The notes beneath the pieces were generated by a model. The model made no database searches. It was not told the origin of the DNA and saw only the letters and a program-made list of their open reading frames with translations. From positions 1 to 64,000 of the forward strand of contig JALHOC010000007.1 of NCBI GenBank assembly GCA_022843225.1: a DNA stretch of 64,000 nucleotides, written 5' to 3'. Position numbers and translations under genes: made by a program. Below are positions 32,968 through 41,629 of the stretch, piece after piece (positions within the stretch are counted from its first letter, which is position 1; every line of letters begins with the position of its first letter). This DNA comes from Hyphomonadaceae bacterium. Its GTDB lineage: Bacteria; Pseudomonadota; Alphaproteobacteria; Caulobacterales; Aquidulcibacteraceae.

Positions 32968-34169
32968 CGGTCGATCTCTCCGAACACGATATCGAGCGAG
33001 CCCAGGATAGCGCTCACGTCCGCCAGCATGTGACCCTTGCAGAGATAATCCATCGCCGCGAGGTGCGGGAAACCGGGCGCGCGGATTTTCAGCCGATACG
33101 GGCGGTTAGTGCCGTCCGCCACGAGATAGACGCCAAACTCACCCTTCGGCGCTTCGACCGCCGCGTAAGTCTCGCCCGCCGGCACGTGATAGCCCTCAGT
33201 GTAGAGCTTGAAGTGATGGATCAAAGCTTCCATCGATTGCTTCATGTCGGCGCGGCGCGGCGGCGCGAACTTCGAATTCTCCGGCATTACGGGTCCAGGC
33301 GTTGCGCGCAGCAAGGTCACGCATTGGCGCATGATCTTGATCGACTCGCGCATCTCCTCGATCCGGCACAGATAGCGATCATAGCAATCGCCATTCTTCC
33401 CGAGAGGAATCTTAAAATCGAGTTCCGAGTAAATCTCGTAGGGTTGGCTGCGGCGCAAATCCCACGCCATACCGGAGCCACGCACCATCACGCCCGAGAA
33501 GCCCCATTTCAGCGCGTCTTCCTGGCTGACGACGCCGATATCAACATTGCGCTGTTTGAAGATGCGATTGTCGGTGAGCAGGCCTTCGATGTCGTCCAAA
33601 ACCGCAGGGAGGCCAACGCAGAACGCCTCAATGTCGTCAATCAGCTGTGGCGTGAGGTCTTGATGGACGCCGCCAGCGCGGAAGTACGCCGCGTGCATGC
33701 GCGAACCCGACGCGCGCTCGTAGAACACCATCAGCTTTTCGCGTTCCTCGAAGCCCCAGAGCGGCGGCGTCAGCGCGCCTACGTCCATGGCTTGCGTCGT
33801 GACGTTCAAGAGGTGCGAGAGCAAGCGCCCGATCTCGGAGAACAACACGCGGATGATCTGCGCACGGCGCGGCACCTCGATGCCCGCGAGCTTCTCGATC
33901 GCCAGGCAGAAGGCGTGCTCCTGGTTCATCGGCGCGACGTAATCGAGCCGATCGAAATAAGGCAGCGCTTGAAGATAGGTCTTGTACTCGATGAGCTTTT
34001 CGGTGCCGCGATGAAGAAGTCCGATATGCGGATCGACGCGCTCGACGACTTCGCCATCAAGCTCTAGCACCAAGCGCAACACGCCGTGCGCCGCCGGATG
34101 CTGCGGTCCGAAATTGATCGTGAAGGTACGCTTCTCTTCGGATGGTGCGTTGGAGAGATCGTCAGCCAT
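32964..34169 (-). CDS. nuoD: NADH-quinone oxidoreductase subunit D
   Basis: A 401-residue 49-kDa-type subunit that lines the quinone pocket at the base of the peripheral arm. Family segments: [49 protein letters not shown] and a C-terminal [35 protein letters not shown] region, read in pieces. It is separate from nuoC, not fused as in E. coli. Its ATG overlaps the stop of a small lipoprotein gene (TAATG). Confidence 0.97.
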   Translation of the reverse strand: MADDLSNAPSEEKRTFTINFGPQHPAAHGVLRLVLELDGEVVERVDPHIGLLHRGTEKLIEYKTYLQALPYFDRLDYVAPMNQEHAFCLAIEKLAGIEVPRRAQIIRVLFSEIGRLLSHLLNVTTQAMDVGALTPPLWGFEEREKLMVFYERASGSRMHAAYFRAGGVHQDLTPQLIDDIEAFCVGLPAVLDDIEGLLTDNRIFKQRNVDIGVVSQEDALKWGFSGVMVRGSGMAWDLRRSQPYEIYSELDFKIPLGKNGDCYDRYLCRIEEMRESIKIMRQCVTLLRATPGPVMPENSKFAPPRRADMKQSMEALIHHFKLYTEGYHVPAGETYAAVEAPKGEFGVYLVADGTNRPYRLKIRAPGFPHLAAMDYLCKGHMLADVSAILGSLDIVFGEIDR

Positions 34170-34510
34170 TACAGCCCCTGCCGCACTTGAGTGAGCGCAT
34201 CAGCGGTACATTGCTCGTGAAAGAGGCGACGAGCAGTTTCCCGCTTGTTGACCCAGTCTAGCGACGCATCCGCCCGTGCTCTAAGCTCAAAATTTTGATC
34301 GGTTGTGGAAGCGAATGCCGATGCAACTTGCGTCCATTGCTCGCGCAATCCCGATATAGCCGCACCATCGGTGAGCACGTCTCCTGCTGCTCGGCAACGA
34401 ACCGCAAGCCAGCCATAAGCACTTAGCCAAGCGGGGGGCTCACCGGAGCAGCCGGCTATCAATGCGACCGCTCCCGCCATCAGAGAGCAGCGCAACGCGC
34501 TGGCCGTCAT
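34169..34510 (-). CDS. Small lipoprotein inserted between nuoC and nuoD
   Basis: A 113-residue protein with a lipoprotein signal ([12 protein letters not shown], Cys 21). The mature part is helical with several Trp and two Cys (VRCRAAGDV and HEQCTADAL) and no recognised family. The ATG overlaps the nuoC stop (ATGA) and its stop overlaps the nuoD start, so it is embedded in the operon and translated in step. A lipoprotein in the middle of a complex I operon is unusual. Confidence 0.65.
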   Translation of the reverse strand: MTASALRCSLMAGAVALIAGCSGEPPAWLSAYGWLAVRCRAAGDVLTDGAAISGLREQWTQVASAFASTTDQNFELRARADASLDWVNKRETARRLFHEQCTADALTQVRQGL

Positions 34511-35109
34511 CGCCCACTCTCCGCCTTCTCATCCCCTGGCAGCGTCATACCCTCCCACGGCGACAGAAAATCAAAACTGCGATAAGCGGCGGTCAGCTTC
34601 ACCGGCTCGTAAACCACGCGTTGCTGCTCGCTGTCGTAACGCACCTCAACGTGGCCCGTCAGCGGAAAGTCCTTACGCAGCGGCCAACCCTGGAAGCCGT
34701 AATCGGTGAGGATGCGGCGCAAATCCGGGTGCCCTGAGAACAAAATGCCATACATGTCGAACGCCTCGCGTTCGAACCAGTCCGCGCAGGGAAACAAGCC
34801 GGCGACCGAAGGCACGGGCGTCTGCTCATCTGTGTCCACCTTGATGCGCACGCGTTGGTTCAACGGCATCGAAAGTAGATGATAGACAAGGTCAAAGCGC
34901 TTGACGCGCTCTGGATAGTCCACGCCGCACACATCTATGAACGTCGTGAACTTACAGCGCGGATCGTGGCGGAGAAACGTGAGCAACGAGACAATGCCGT
35001 CCGCCTTGGCCGCGATGGTCAACTCGCCGGCTCGCACGCTATGACTCAGCGCCACGCCGGCCTGCGAGGACACAATATGTGCGCCCAGGGCGTCCAGGTG
35101 CGCGCTCAT
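34507..35109 (-). CDS. nuoC: NADH-quinone oxidoreductase subunit C
   Basis: A 200-residue 30-kDa-type subunit: [26 protein letters not shown], then [14 protein letters not shown] and the conserved [29 protein letters not shown]-type segment, read in pieces, which packs against NuoD. I place the start at ATG 35109, which overlaps the nuoB stop (ATGA); the longer open frame is antisense-like sequence inside nuoB. Redox-inert, structural. Confidence 0.96.
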   Translation of the reverse strand: MSAHLDALGAHIVSSQAGVALSHSVRAGELTIAAKADGIVSLLTFLRHDPRCKFTTFIDVCGVDYPERVKRFDLVYHLLSMPLNQRVRIKVDTDEQTPVPSVAGLFPCADWFEREAFDMYGILFSGHPDLRRILTDYGFQGWPLRKDFPLTGHVEVRYDSEQQRVVYEPVKLTAAYRSFDFLSPWEGMTLPGDEKAESGR

Positions 35110-35678
35110 CGTTCGATGTTCCCTTCGCGGCGGATTTTGCGCTGCAATTGCAGCACGCCATACACCAAAGCCTCGGCTGTTGGCGGGCAGCCCGGCACGT
35201 AGATATCCACCGGCACGATGCGGTCGCAGCCGCGCACGACGGCGTATGAATAATGGTAGTAACCCCCGCCATTGGCGCACGATCCCATCGAGATCACGTA
35301 GCGCGGGTTGGGCATTTGGTCGTACACCTTGCGGAGCGCCGGCGCCATTTTGTTGGTCAGCGTGCCGGCGACAATCATCACATCGCTTTGACGCGGGCTG
35401 GCGCGCGGGGCGAAGCCAAAGCGCTCAAGATCATAGCGCGGCATGCTGGCCTGCATCATCTCAACCGCGCAGCAGGCAAGCCCGAACGTCATCCACATCA
35501 GCGAGCCGGTGCGCGCCCAGGTGATCAGGTCATCCGCCGCCGCGACCAAGAAGCCCTTGTCAGCGAGCTGGTTCGAGAGCCCCGTGTAAAACGGGTCGTC
35601 CTCTTTGACGGGATAGCCGCCCTCAACAAGCGCGCGGCCAGCATCTCCGTAGAGAACGGGTTCGGGTTTCACTCCCAT
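35106..35678 (-). CDS. nuoB: NADH-quinone oxidoreductase subunit B
   Basis: A 190-residue PSST-type subunit holding cluster N2, the last Fe-S centre before quinone. Ligands are visible as [10 protein letters not shown] (tandem Cys), a later Cys in [11 protein letters not shown] and CPPTAEAL. I use ATG 35678, which overlaps the nuoA stop by 10 bp and gives the usual length; an in-frame start 7 codons earlier is possible. Confidence 0.97.
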   Translation of the reverse strand: MGVKPEPVLYGDAGRALVEGGYPVKEDDPFYTGLSNQLADKGFLVAAADDLITWARTGSLMWMTFGLACCAVEMMQASMPRYDLERFGFAPRASPRQSDVMIVAGTLTNKMAPALRKVYDQMPNPRYVISMGSCANGGGYYHYSYAVVRGCDRIVPVDIYVPGCPPTAEALVYGVLQLQRKIRREGNIER

Positions 35679-36055
35679 TCGAGCGCTCCCTTCTTCCACT
35701 CATAGATGAAGCCGACAGTCAGCACGCCCAGGAACGCCATCATCGACCAGAACGCGAATTGCGCTACATCCGGGGGCATGTCCGTCAGCGAGATCGCCCA
35801 CGGAAACAGGAACGCAACTTCAAGGTCGAAAATGATGAAGAGGATGGACACGAGGTAGAAGCGGACATCGAACTTCATGCGGGCATCATCGAAGGCGTTG
35901 AACCCGCATTCGTAGGCTGACACCTTTTCCTTGTCCGGGCTCTTCGGCGCGACCACCCAAGCGGCCACAATGAAGCCCGCGCCCATAAGGATGGCGATGG
36001 CCATGAAGATCAGGATCGGCAGGTAGTCGGTGAGGTCGAGGCCCATGAAATCCAC
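35669..36055 (-). CDS. nuoA: NADH-quinone oxidoreductase subunit A
   Basis: A 128-residue membrane subunit with three helices (about 10-32, 66-88, 97-117) and the conserved loop [22 protein letters not shown] read in pieces, whose Cys is near the quinone site. It is the first gene of the operon. The 130 bp upstream, before the FkbM gene, must hold the promoter; no FNR-like box was seen there. Confidence 0.96.
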   Translation of the reverse strand: MDFMGLDLTDYLPILIFMAIAILMGAGFIVAAWVVAPKSPDKEKVSAYECGFNAFDDARMKFDVRFYLVSILFIIFDLEVAFLFPWAISLTDMPPDVAQFAFWSMMAFLGVLTVGFIYEWKKGALEWE

Positions 36056-36185
36056 CCAGGCCGCGCCTAAGGCTCACGCCAGGGAACCCGGCGCGCGCCA
36101 GCGCGAAATCGGGCCGGACGCTAGTGGGCGTCGGGGCCGAAGGCAACAGCGCCGAACGCCTCACGGAGCGCGATCTTGCCGTGCC

Positions 36186-36977
36186 CTAAAGCCGAACAAA
36201 AATTAGGTTCTCACCTCGAATAAGGAGTTCGAACTCTCGTTCGAACATTGCTTTCTGAAGGGCCCGACTAGTGTGTTGCCCCGGCAGCATCCAGTCATGC
36301 ACCTCCACGAACACAACGCAGACCTCGTCCAACCAGCCCAGGTTGGCCGCGAACAGGTCGGCCTCGAAGCCCTCGATATCCGCTTTGACGATCAACAGCT
36401 CGGCGTTTGGCCCGCCGAGAGCCTTGGCGTCCGCCACCGTTATAACAAGGACGCCGCCTGCCCCGCCATCGCGTTGCGTGCGGGTGGAAAAGCCGTGGCC
36501 TGCTTCGCTGACAAGCGTCACGACGCCCTCTTCAGCGCCAATCGCCGCCTCGACAAGTTTAACGTTTCCGAAGTTCGCGAGGTTCTTACGCGCTACAATC
36601 AAGTTGCTTGGGTCTGGCTCAATCGCCACTACCAGCGCGCTGGGAAACTCGCGCGCGAACCACATCGCCGTGAGCCCGATATTGGCGCCGGCGTCGACGA
36701 TCACAGGTCGCCCGCCCCGCGCCAGAATAGCCTGGTAGGCCGCATCGACCCGCTCGTATTGTGCAAACCGCTTCAGGTCATACTCGCGTCCGGCGAACAC
36801 CTGGTGCGCCACCGCAGCGTCGCTGTCGCCGTAGCGCAGCCAGACCGAACCAAAGCCCTTGAGCGGCGTCTCCGAAAGATCGCTTCCTAGCCAGGCGCGC
36901 GGGTGGCGGGTCAAAAACCCAATGCCCAACCGACGCAACCCCTTGAGGTCCTTTGACAACGCCTTGAAGGAGTTCAT
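36186..36977 (-). CDS. FkbM family methyltransferase
   Basis: A 263-residue SAM-dependent methyltransferase of the FkbM type: motif I IVDAGANIGLTAMWFA, acidic loop AIEPDPSN, and LLIVKADIEGFEADLF. FkbM enzymes O-methylate sugars or polyketides. The start overlaps the stop of the GT25 gene by 4 bp, so the two work together, probably on a surface polysaccharide. Confidence 0.85.
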   Translation of the reverse strand: MNSFKALSKDLKGLRRLGIGFLTRHPRAWLGSDLSETPLKGFGSVWLRYGDSDAAVAHQVFAGREYDLKRFAQYERVDAAYQAILARGGRPVIVDAGANIGLTAMWFAREFPSALVVAIEPDPSNLIVARKNLANFGNVKLVEAAIGAEEGVVTLVSEAGHGFSTRTQRDGGAGGVLVITVADAKALGGPNAELLIVKADIEGFEADLFAANLGWLDEVCVVFVEVHDWMLPGQHTSRALQKAMFEREFELLIRGENLIFVRL

Positions 36978-37828
36978 GCGCGCTCCGCGTGCGACTTGAC
37001 GAGGGCATGGCGCAGCACAAAGTCAGTGCGCCTTCGCTTCGGAATAAAAGATGCGATAACATTGAGCGCAACGCTTCGTGTCCAGCCGCCGACGCCAAAT
37101 TCCGACATCCTGAGTGCGTGACGCCCCCAAACTTCGACGAGACGTTGCCTGCGAACGGCGCTGGCTTGCTGCCTCAGGCGTGCGCGCGTCGACGGCGATA
37201 CGGATGAGATCGAGGATTGTGGCAAAACATCGGGCGTGATGGGCGCCGGCGCCACGCCGTACATGTCGAGGCCCCACGCCCAAGGTCGGCGTAAATCTTG
37301 GTCAACCGGAAAACGCCGGGCGCCCCCGGCGAGAAACTTCCGCGCCCCCGAAAGACTCACGAGCGAGGCGCCCGTGCTTCCAGGCACCTCCGAGTACCGG
37401 CACAAACTATAGCCATCAATATCGCGAACGCGCTTGATCGCCCATCTCGGCTGATTTGAGAGGCGCACGAAGTCCCAGCCCGGCGGCAGCTTGGCGAGCA
37501 AGGCCGCCAGAACCGCGCCGAACCCCGCGCCAATCCCCAAATCATCCTCTAGGACGAGCGCTGGAGAAGCGATGTCGCCGGAGACCATTTTCTGCAAGAT
37601 CGCCAGATGGCTGGCGTAGCAGCCGATCTCGCCCGCCGTCAGTTTTGCGCCGGGCTCGAAATAGGCTTGAAGCGCAATCGGGAGGGCGTCGCCGCGCAGC
37701 GCGGGAAAGCGCTCGAACGCAACCCCCACCGCTGTGAGCTGAGTACGCATGTGCTCAAGGCGATCGACGTCGCGGTCAAGATTGATGACAAGAACCGAAA
37801 CCACGCAACACCCCGCGCCAAAGGCCAT
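36974..37828 (-). CDS. Glycosyltransferase family 25 (LPS type)
   Basis: A 284-residue GT25 protein: VLVINLDRDVDRLEHMRTQL at the start, GEIGCYASHLAILQKM, ALVLEDDLGI (the E-D-D nucleotide-sugar/metal motif) and a GASLVSLSGARKFL segment. Family members add galactose or related sugars to lipooligosaccharide. The exact start is uncertain (the first nine codons are outside the family core). Coupled to the FkbM gene; the tRNA-Asp lies just upstream. Confidence 0.85.
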   Translation of the reverse strand: MAFGAGCCVVSVLVINLDRDVDRLEHMRTQLTAVGVAFERFPALRGDALPIALQAYFEPGAKLTAGEIGCYASHLAILQKMVSGDIASPALVLEDDLGIGAGFGAVLAALLAKLPPGWDFVRLSNQPRWAIKRVRDIDGYSLCRYSEVPGSTGASLVSLSGARKFLAGGARRFPVDQDLRRPWAWGLDMYGVAPAPITPDVLPQSSISSVSPSTRARLRQQASAVRRQRLVEVWGRHALRMSEFGVGGWTRSVALNVIASFIPKRRRTDFVLRHALVKSHAERA

Positions 37829-37846
37829 GAGATCATTGCCGCCGAA

Positions 37847-37923
37847 TGGCGCGAGTGACGGGGCTCGAACCCGCGACCTTCGGCGTGACAGGCCGACGCT
37901 CTAACCAACTGAGCTACACCCGC
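37847..37923 (-). tRNA. tRNA-Asp (GTC)
   Basis: A full cloverleaf on the minus strand: acceptor GCGGGTG pairing with CACTCGC, D-arm with AGCTCAGTTGGTTAGAG, anticodon stem TCGGC/GCCGA around loop CTGTCAC (anticodon GTC), T-loop GTTCGAGCC and an encoded CCA. Confidence 0.96.
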
Positions 37924-37975
37924 GTTCGATGCGCTGACGCGAGAGCGAGCGGGTTAGGGCAAGCTGCTTTGGGGG

Positions 37976-38476
37976 TCAAGCCGGTCCGTCCGCCTGGGGG
38001 CTCCAAATCCCGTTCGGCGAACGGAGCCTTAGCAGGGCGCCGAGGCGGTCATTCGGGATCAATTCCTCAACCCCCGCCCCATCGCGAACCGCGACGAAAG
38101 CCGCCCCAGTTGCGGTGTCGAGCGCCACGATGGCCTCGCCCGCTAGGCACCCCTCCGCAGCGCATCCGCGTAACACCAAAGCCGCAGCCCCGCCGCCCTC
38201 AACGAGCACGGCGGGCCGGGCGTCCGCCATCAGGCGCCACAGATGAGCGCGATCGGCAGCGTTGAGACCCATAGCCTCCGGGCTAAACCATACACCCGCC
38301 TCGGCGACGAAGGCCGGGTAAGCTTGGCCAACATGAGCCATTAGATCCGGCAGCGCGGGACTCGGTGCCGCCTGCTCCGTATGGGCTGGCGCATTCGACG
38401 GCTGAGGCGCGATCCGATCACAACTCGCCGCCAGGAACGCCACGGCGCCCAAAGCAAGGAGAGGGCAGAGCTTCAT
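37976..38476 (-). CDS. Hypothetical lipoprotein
   Basis: A 166-residue protein from ATG 38476: signal MKLCPLLALGAVAFLAASC with lipobox Cys 19, then a Pro/Ala-rich linker and a compact domain containing LNAADRAHLWRLMADARPAVLVEGGG, CAAEGC (a possible disulfide) and FVAVRDGAGVEELIPNDRL. I do not recognise the family. It is a single gene between two tRNA genes. Confidence 0.65.
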   Translation of the reverse strand: MKLCPLLALGAVAFLAASCDRIAPQPSNAPAHTEQAAPSPALPDLMAHVGQAYPAFVAEAGVWFSPEAMGLNAADRAHLWRLMADARPAVLVEGGGAAALVLRGCAAEGCLAGEAIVALDTATGAAFVAVRDGAGVEELIPNDRLGALLRLRSPNGIWSPQADGPA

Positions 38477-38537
38477 CGGCGTGCAGCCTAACAGGTGGCC
38501 CCGCGCTTGGCGACCGCCCGCCGCCAAGCGCGGCTAC

Positions 38538-38611
38538 TGGTGGGCGGTGAGGGGATCGAACCCCCGACCCTCTCCGTGTAAAGGAGACGCTCTACCGCTG
38601 AGCTAACCGCC
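38538..38611 (-). tRNA. tRNA-Val (TAC)
   Basis: Cloverleaf on the minus strand: acceptor GGGCGGT with complement ACCGCCC, anticodon stem TCTCC/GGAGA around loop TTTACAC (anticodon TAC), T-loop GTTCGATCC, encoded CCA. Its 5' end overlaps the last 9 bp of the potassium channel gene. Confidence 0.95.
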
Positions 38612-39406
38612 CCCGCGCGGCGCTTCTTTCGCCGCCCTAGCGGTTCCGCGCAAGGGGCTCGGCAGAGTCTCGCCGCATCCTTTGCAGAACCGCGCGTCGT
38701 TGTCGTGGCGAGCGACGCCGCAGGCGCAGCCGATGATCTTATGCGGCGGCGCAAACGCCTTTTGGGCGATCGTGAAAAACAAGCTGATCCCGATCAGCAT
38801 CAACGCAATCGAGAACAAGCGCCCGCCCGCGCTATCGAGCGTGATGTCGCCATAGCCGGTCGTGGTCAGCGATGTGGTCACGAAATAGAGCGCGTCTATG
38901 AAATTGCTGAGTTTGGGGTGCTGGCCGAGGAACAGCGCCTGCGTGAGCCCCGCCGCGCAGAAAATGAACACCACGAGCGTGACGATCGCCTTGGTTAGAT
39001 CCTCGACATAGGTCTCGTCCCAGCGGCCTCGATTGATCACGTTCCAGAAGCGCTCGGAGCGCACGACGCTCCAGAGCCGCAAAATCCGCAGAAAACCCCA
39101 ATTGTGCAGCATGGCCGGAAACATCAACGTGGCCAGCACGACGAGATCAATCCACGTCTCCGGGTACTTGAGCCAGCGACGCAGGCTGCCAAATGCGAAC
39201 AAGCGTGCGCCGAGATCGACGGCGACAAAGAGCGCGATCACCAGATCCGCAATCCAGAACCAAGGCTGCTCCTGGATAAACTGGCTGACGACGAAGAACC
39301 CAATGATCAGCAGATCAAGCGCCAGCAGCCACCCCTGGAAGCGCAGCGCCGCCTCGGTGTGGCCAAAATAGAGCGCACGCACGCGCGAGCGGAAGCCATT
39401 GCTCAT
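38603..39406 (-). CDS. Voltage-gated-type potassium channel with zinc ribbon
   Basis: A 267-residue six-helix channel: S1-S4 region (about 25-130, with a short R-rich FLRILRLWSVVRSERFW), pore helix LYFVTTSLTTTGYGD with the K+ filter TTGYGD, S6 GRLFSIALMLIGISLFFTIA, and a C-terminal tail with C-x-C and C-x-x-C (GCACGV, FCKGCGE) that looks like a zinc ribbon. The start ATG 39406 overlaps the stop of the GFA gene (ATGA). The gene ends inside tRNA-Val. Confidence 0.88.
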   Translation of the reverse strand: MSNGFRSRVRALYFGHTEAALRFQGWLLALDLLIIGFFVVSQFIQEQPWFWIADLVIALFVAVDLGARLFAFGSLRRWLKYPETWIDLVVLATLMFPAMLHNWGFLRILRLWSVVRSERFWNVINRGRWDETYVEDLTKAIVTLVVFIFCAAGLTQALFLGQHPKLSNFIDALYFVTTSLTTTGYGDITLDSAGGRLFSIALMLIGISLFFTIAQKAFAPPHKIIGCACGVARHDNDARFCKGCGETLPSPLRGTARAAKEAPRGGG

Positions 39407-39867
39407 GCGCGTTGGTTGCTCTGCATGCCCGCGAAGAACGCCGCCGCATCGGGGCTTGCGTCGCCCGTCGCTTCCGACGGAACCTCCTCGCAGAACCGCA
39501 CCCACGGAATGCGGCTTTCCACGCCATATTGAATAAAGATCGGCGCCGCGCCCGGATCGTCGAGCGAGCCGATCGTCACGTAAAGACGCGCGTCAGGTCG
39601 ATTGTAGCTGAACGATAACGGCGTACCGCAGTCGCGGCAGTAGGCGCGCGTCGCGAGATTTGAACTCGCGAACACGGCCGGCTCGCCTTTGGTCCACGCG
39701 AAATCCGCTTTCGGCGCCCCGGCGAGCGCCGCAAAAAGCCCGCCCGTCGCGCGTTGACACATGCGGCAATGGCACACATGGGCATTCTGCGGCGCGACAT
39801 AAAGCGCATAGCGTATCGCGCCGCATTGGCAGCCGCCTGTCGCGACGGGTTCACGATCCTGAGTCAT
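39403..39867 (-). CDS. GFA family (glutathione-dependent formaldehyde-activating-like) protein
   Basis: A 154-residue Mss4-like zinc protein: GGCQCGAIRY, CHCRMCQRATGG and CRDCGTPLSF supply the conserved Cys ligands. The family prototype accelerates glutathione-formaldehyde adduct formation, but most members have untested functions. Co-transcribed with the potassium channel (overlapping stop/start). Confidence 0.9.
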   Translation of the reverse strand: MTQDREPVATGGCQCGAIRYALYVAPQNAHVCHCRMCQRATGGLFAALAGAPKADFAWTKGEPAVFASSNLATRAYCRDCGTPLSFSYNRPDARLYVTIGSLDDPGAAPIFIQYGVESRIPWVRFCEEVPSEATGDASPDAAAFFAGMQSNQRA

Positions 39868-39913
39868 TGCAGTGCTCTAGCGCCGTTCGCGCGAGCGAGG
39901 CAAACACGAGCCC

Positions 39914-41128
39914 ATGACCCAGCCCAAAGCCGCCCTTGGCGGCATCCGCGTCCTCGATCTATCCCGCGTCCTTGCGGGCCCTTGGTCGACGCAAATCCTT
40001 GGCGATCTCGGCGCCGACGTGATCAAGGTCGAGAAGCCAGGCGCCGGCGACGACACGCGCGCCTGGGGGCCGCCCTTTCTTCCCGACACTGACGGCAGAC
40101 ACGGCGACGCGGCTTATTATCTCTGCGCCAACCGCAACAAGCGCTCGCTCGCGATCGACTTCGCCAAGCCTGAAGGCGCCGAGATCGTCCGCCGGCTCGT
40201 ACCACAGTGCCAAATCCTGGTTGAGAACTTCAAAACCGGCGGCCTCAAGAAATATGGCCTCGACTATGCGAGCATCGCCAAGATCAATCCGAGCATTGTC
40301 TATTGTTCGATCACAGGCTTCGGTCAGGACGGGCCGTACGCGCATCGCCCGGGCTATGATTACATGATCCAAGCTATGGGTGGTTTGATGAGCCTCACAG
40401 GCGAGCCTGCGGGTGAACCGATGAAGTCCGCCGTTGCGGTCGTCGATCTCTTCACCGGCATGTACGCCGTCACCGCGATCCTCGCCGCGCTGCGCCATGC
40501 TGAACGCACCGGTGAAGGCCAACGCCTCGACATCTCGCTGCTCGATTGTTCGGTGGCGCTGCTCGCCAATCTCGGCGCGAGCTATCTGCTGTCCGGCGAA
40601 AAGCCGACGCGTCTGGGCAACCAGCACGCCGCCATCGCGCCCTATCAGGTCTTCGCCACCGCCGACGGACATATCGTCGTGACCATCGGCAATGACGGCC
40701 AGTTTCGTCATTTCTGCACAGCTCTCGGCCTCGCTCTCGCTGATGACCCGCGCTTCGCCAGCAACGAAGCGCGCGTGACCCATCGTGGCGACCTCACAGC
40801 AGCGATCGCGCCCGCCATGTCCGCGCGCACCACGGCCGCATGGGTTTTGGCGCTCGAAGCCGTCGATGTTCCGTGTGGGCCGATCAACACGCTGCCGGAA
40901 GTGTACGCCGACCCCCAGGTCATTGCGCGCGGCGCGGTGGAATCGATGATGCGCGCTGACGGCGCCGAGGTGAAACTCGCGGCGAACCCGATCCGGATGA
41001 GCGTTACCGATCCCGAACCGCGCTTGCCGCCGCCGCTCTTGGGACAAGACACCGAAAGCGCGCTCGCAGATCTGATTGGCGCGAACGCCGTCGACATCGC
41101 TGCATGGCGCGCGCGCGGCATCATCTAG
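39914..41128 (+). CDS. CaiB/BaiF family CoA-transferase
   Basis: A 404-residue class III CoA-transferase. Hallmarks: GIRVLDLSRVLAGPWSTQILGDLGADVIKVE at the start (read in pieces), NRNKRSLAIDF, SITGFGQDGPYAHRPGYD, and AMGGLMSLTGE; the catalytic Asp lies in VVDLFTGMYAV. It moves CoA between acyl groups, likely in fatty-acid, carnitine or branched-acid metabolism; the substrate cannot be told. Single gene divergent from GFA. Confidence 0.92.
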   Translation: MTQPKAALGGIRVLDLSRVLAGPWSTQILGDLGADVIKVEKPGAGDDTRAWGPPFLPDTDGRHGDAAYYLCANRNKRSLAIDFAKPEGAEIVRRLVPQCQILVENFKTGGLKKYGLDYASIAKINPSIVYCSITGFGQDGPYAHRPGYDYMIQAMGGLMSLTGEPAGEPMKSAVAVVDLFTGMYAVTAILAALRHAERTGEGQRLDISLLDCSVALLANLGASYLLSGEKPTRLGNQHAAIAPYQVFATADGHIVVTIGNDGQFRHFCTALGLALADDPRFASNEARVTHRGDLTAAIAPAMSARTTAAWVLALEAVDVPCGPINTLPEVYADPQVIARGAVESMMRADGAEVKLAANPIRMSVTDPEPRLPPPLLGQDTESALADLIGANAVDIAAWRARGII

Positions 41129-41251
41129 CAGATGACGCGTATGTCATGTGTCGCGTCGGACATGCACGCAATGGTAATGCGCGTCGCCGCTATTTCGCCC
41201 GATCGCACCGCGACCTCTGCGCCGTCAATTCCGACCACCATGGAGAAGACG

Positions 41252-41590
41252 ATGCGATCGATACTTGTGGCGTCAGCGCTGGCGCTAATGGCGGGCGCGT
41301 GTACGCAAAGCGGAAACATTGAGCGCGGCGCCGCCACCGGCGCTGTCCTGGGCGGCATCGCGGGCGCCGTGATCGGCAACAACACCGGCGACGGCAACGC
41401 TGAGCAAGGCGCAGCCATTGGCGCGGTCGTCGGCGCTGCCGGCGGCGCTTATGCGGGCTGTGTGCGCGATGGCCGCTGCGGGGGCGACGCCAATCGCCGC
41501 CATTATCAGGACCAGCGCACCGGCCGGTACTATTTCAGCGATCCGCAATCAGGACATCTGTTCTACGAGAACGGCGATCCCTATCCGTAA
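41252..41590 (+). CDS. Glycine-zipper lipoprotein
   Basis: A 112-residue outer membrane-type lipoprotein: signal ALALMAGAC, then a glycine-zipper (GAATGAVLGGIAGAVIGN and GAAIGAVVGAAGGAYAG) that inserts in membranes, and a Tyr-rich tail. I favour ATG 41252, which has GGAG at the right distance; ATG 41240 is the alternative. It ends 8 bp before a terminator shared with kbl. Confidence 0.82.
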   Translation: MRSILVASALALMAGACTQSGNIERGAATGAVLGGIAGAVIGNNTGDGNAEQGAAIGAVVGAAGGAYAGCVRDGRCGGDANRRHYQDQRTGRYYFSDPQSGHLFYENGDPYP

Positions 41591-41598
41591 CTCAAAGT

Positions 41599-41629
41599 TG
41601 ACGCCGCGCTCCACAGGGGTGCGGCGTCA
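41599..41629. terminator. Bidirectional hairpin between convergent genes
   Basis: A perfect 9-bp stem TGACGCCGC/GCGGCGTCA with a 13-base loop lies between the stop of the glycine-zipper lipoprotein gene and the kbl stop, which is part of the stem. It can serve both strands, though no T-run is present. Confidence 0.6.

Noticed and set aside
33030-34067. Plus-strand ORF of 345 codons
   Set aside because: Antisense to nuoD; His/Arg-rich shadow frame.
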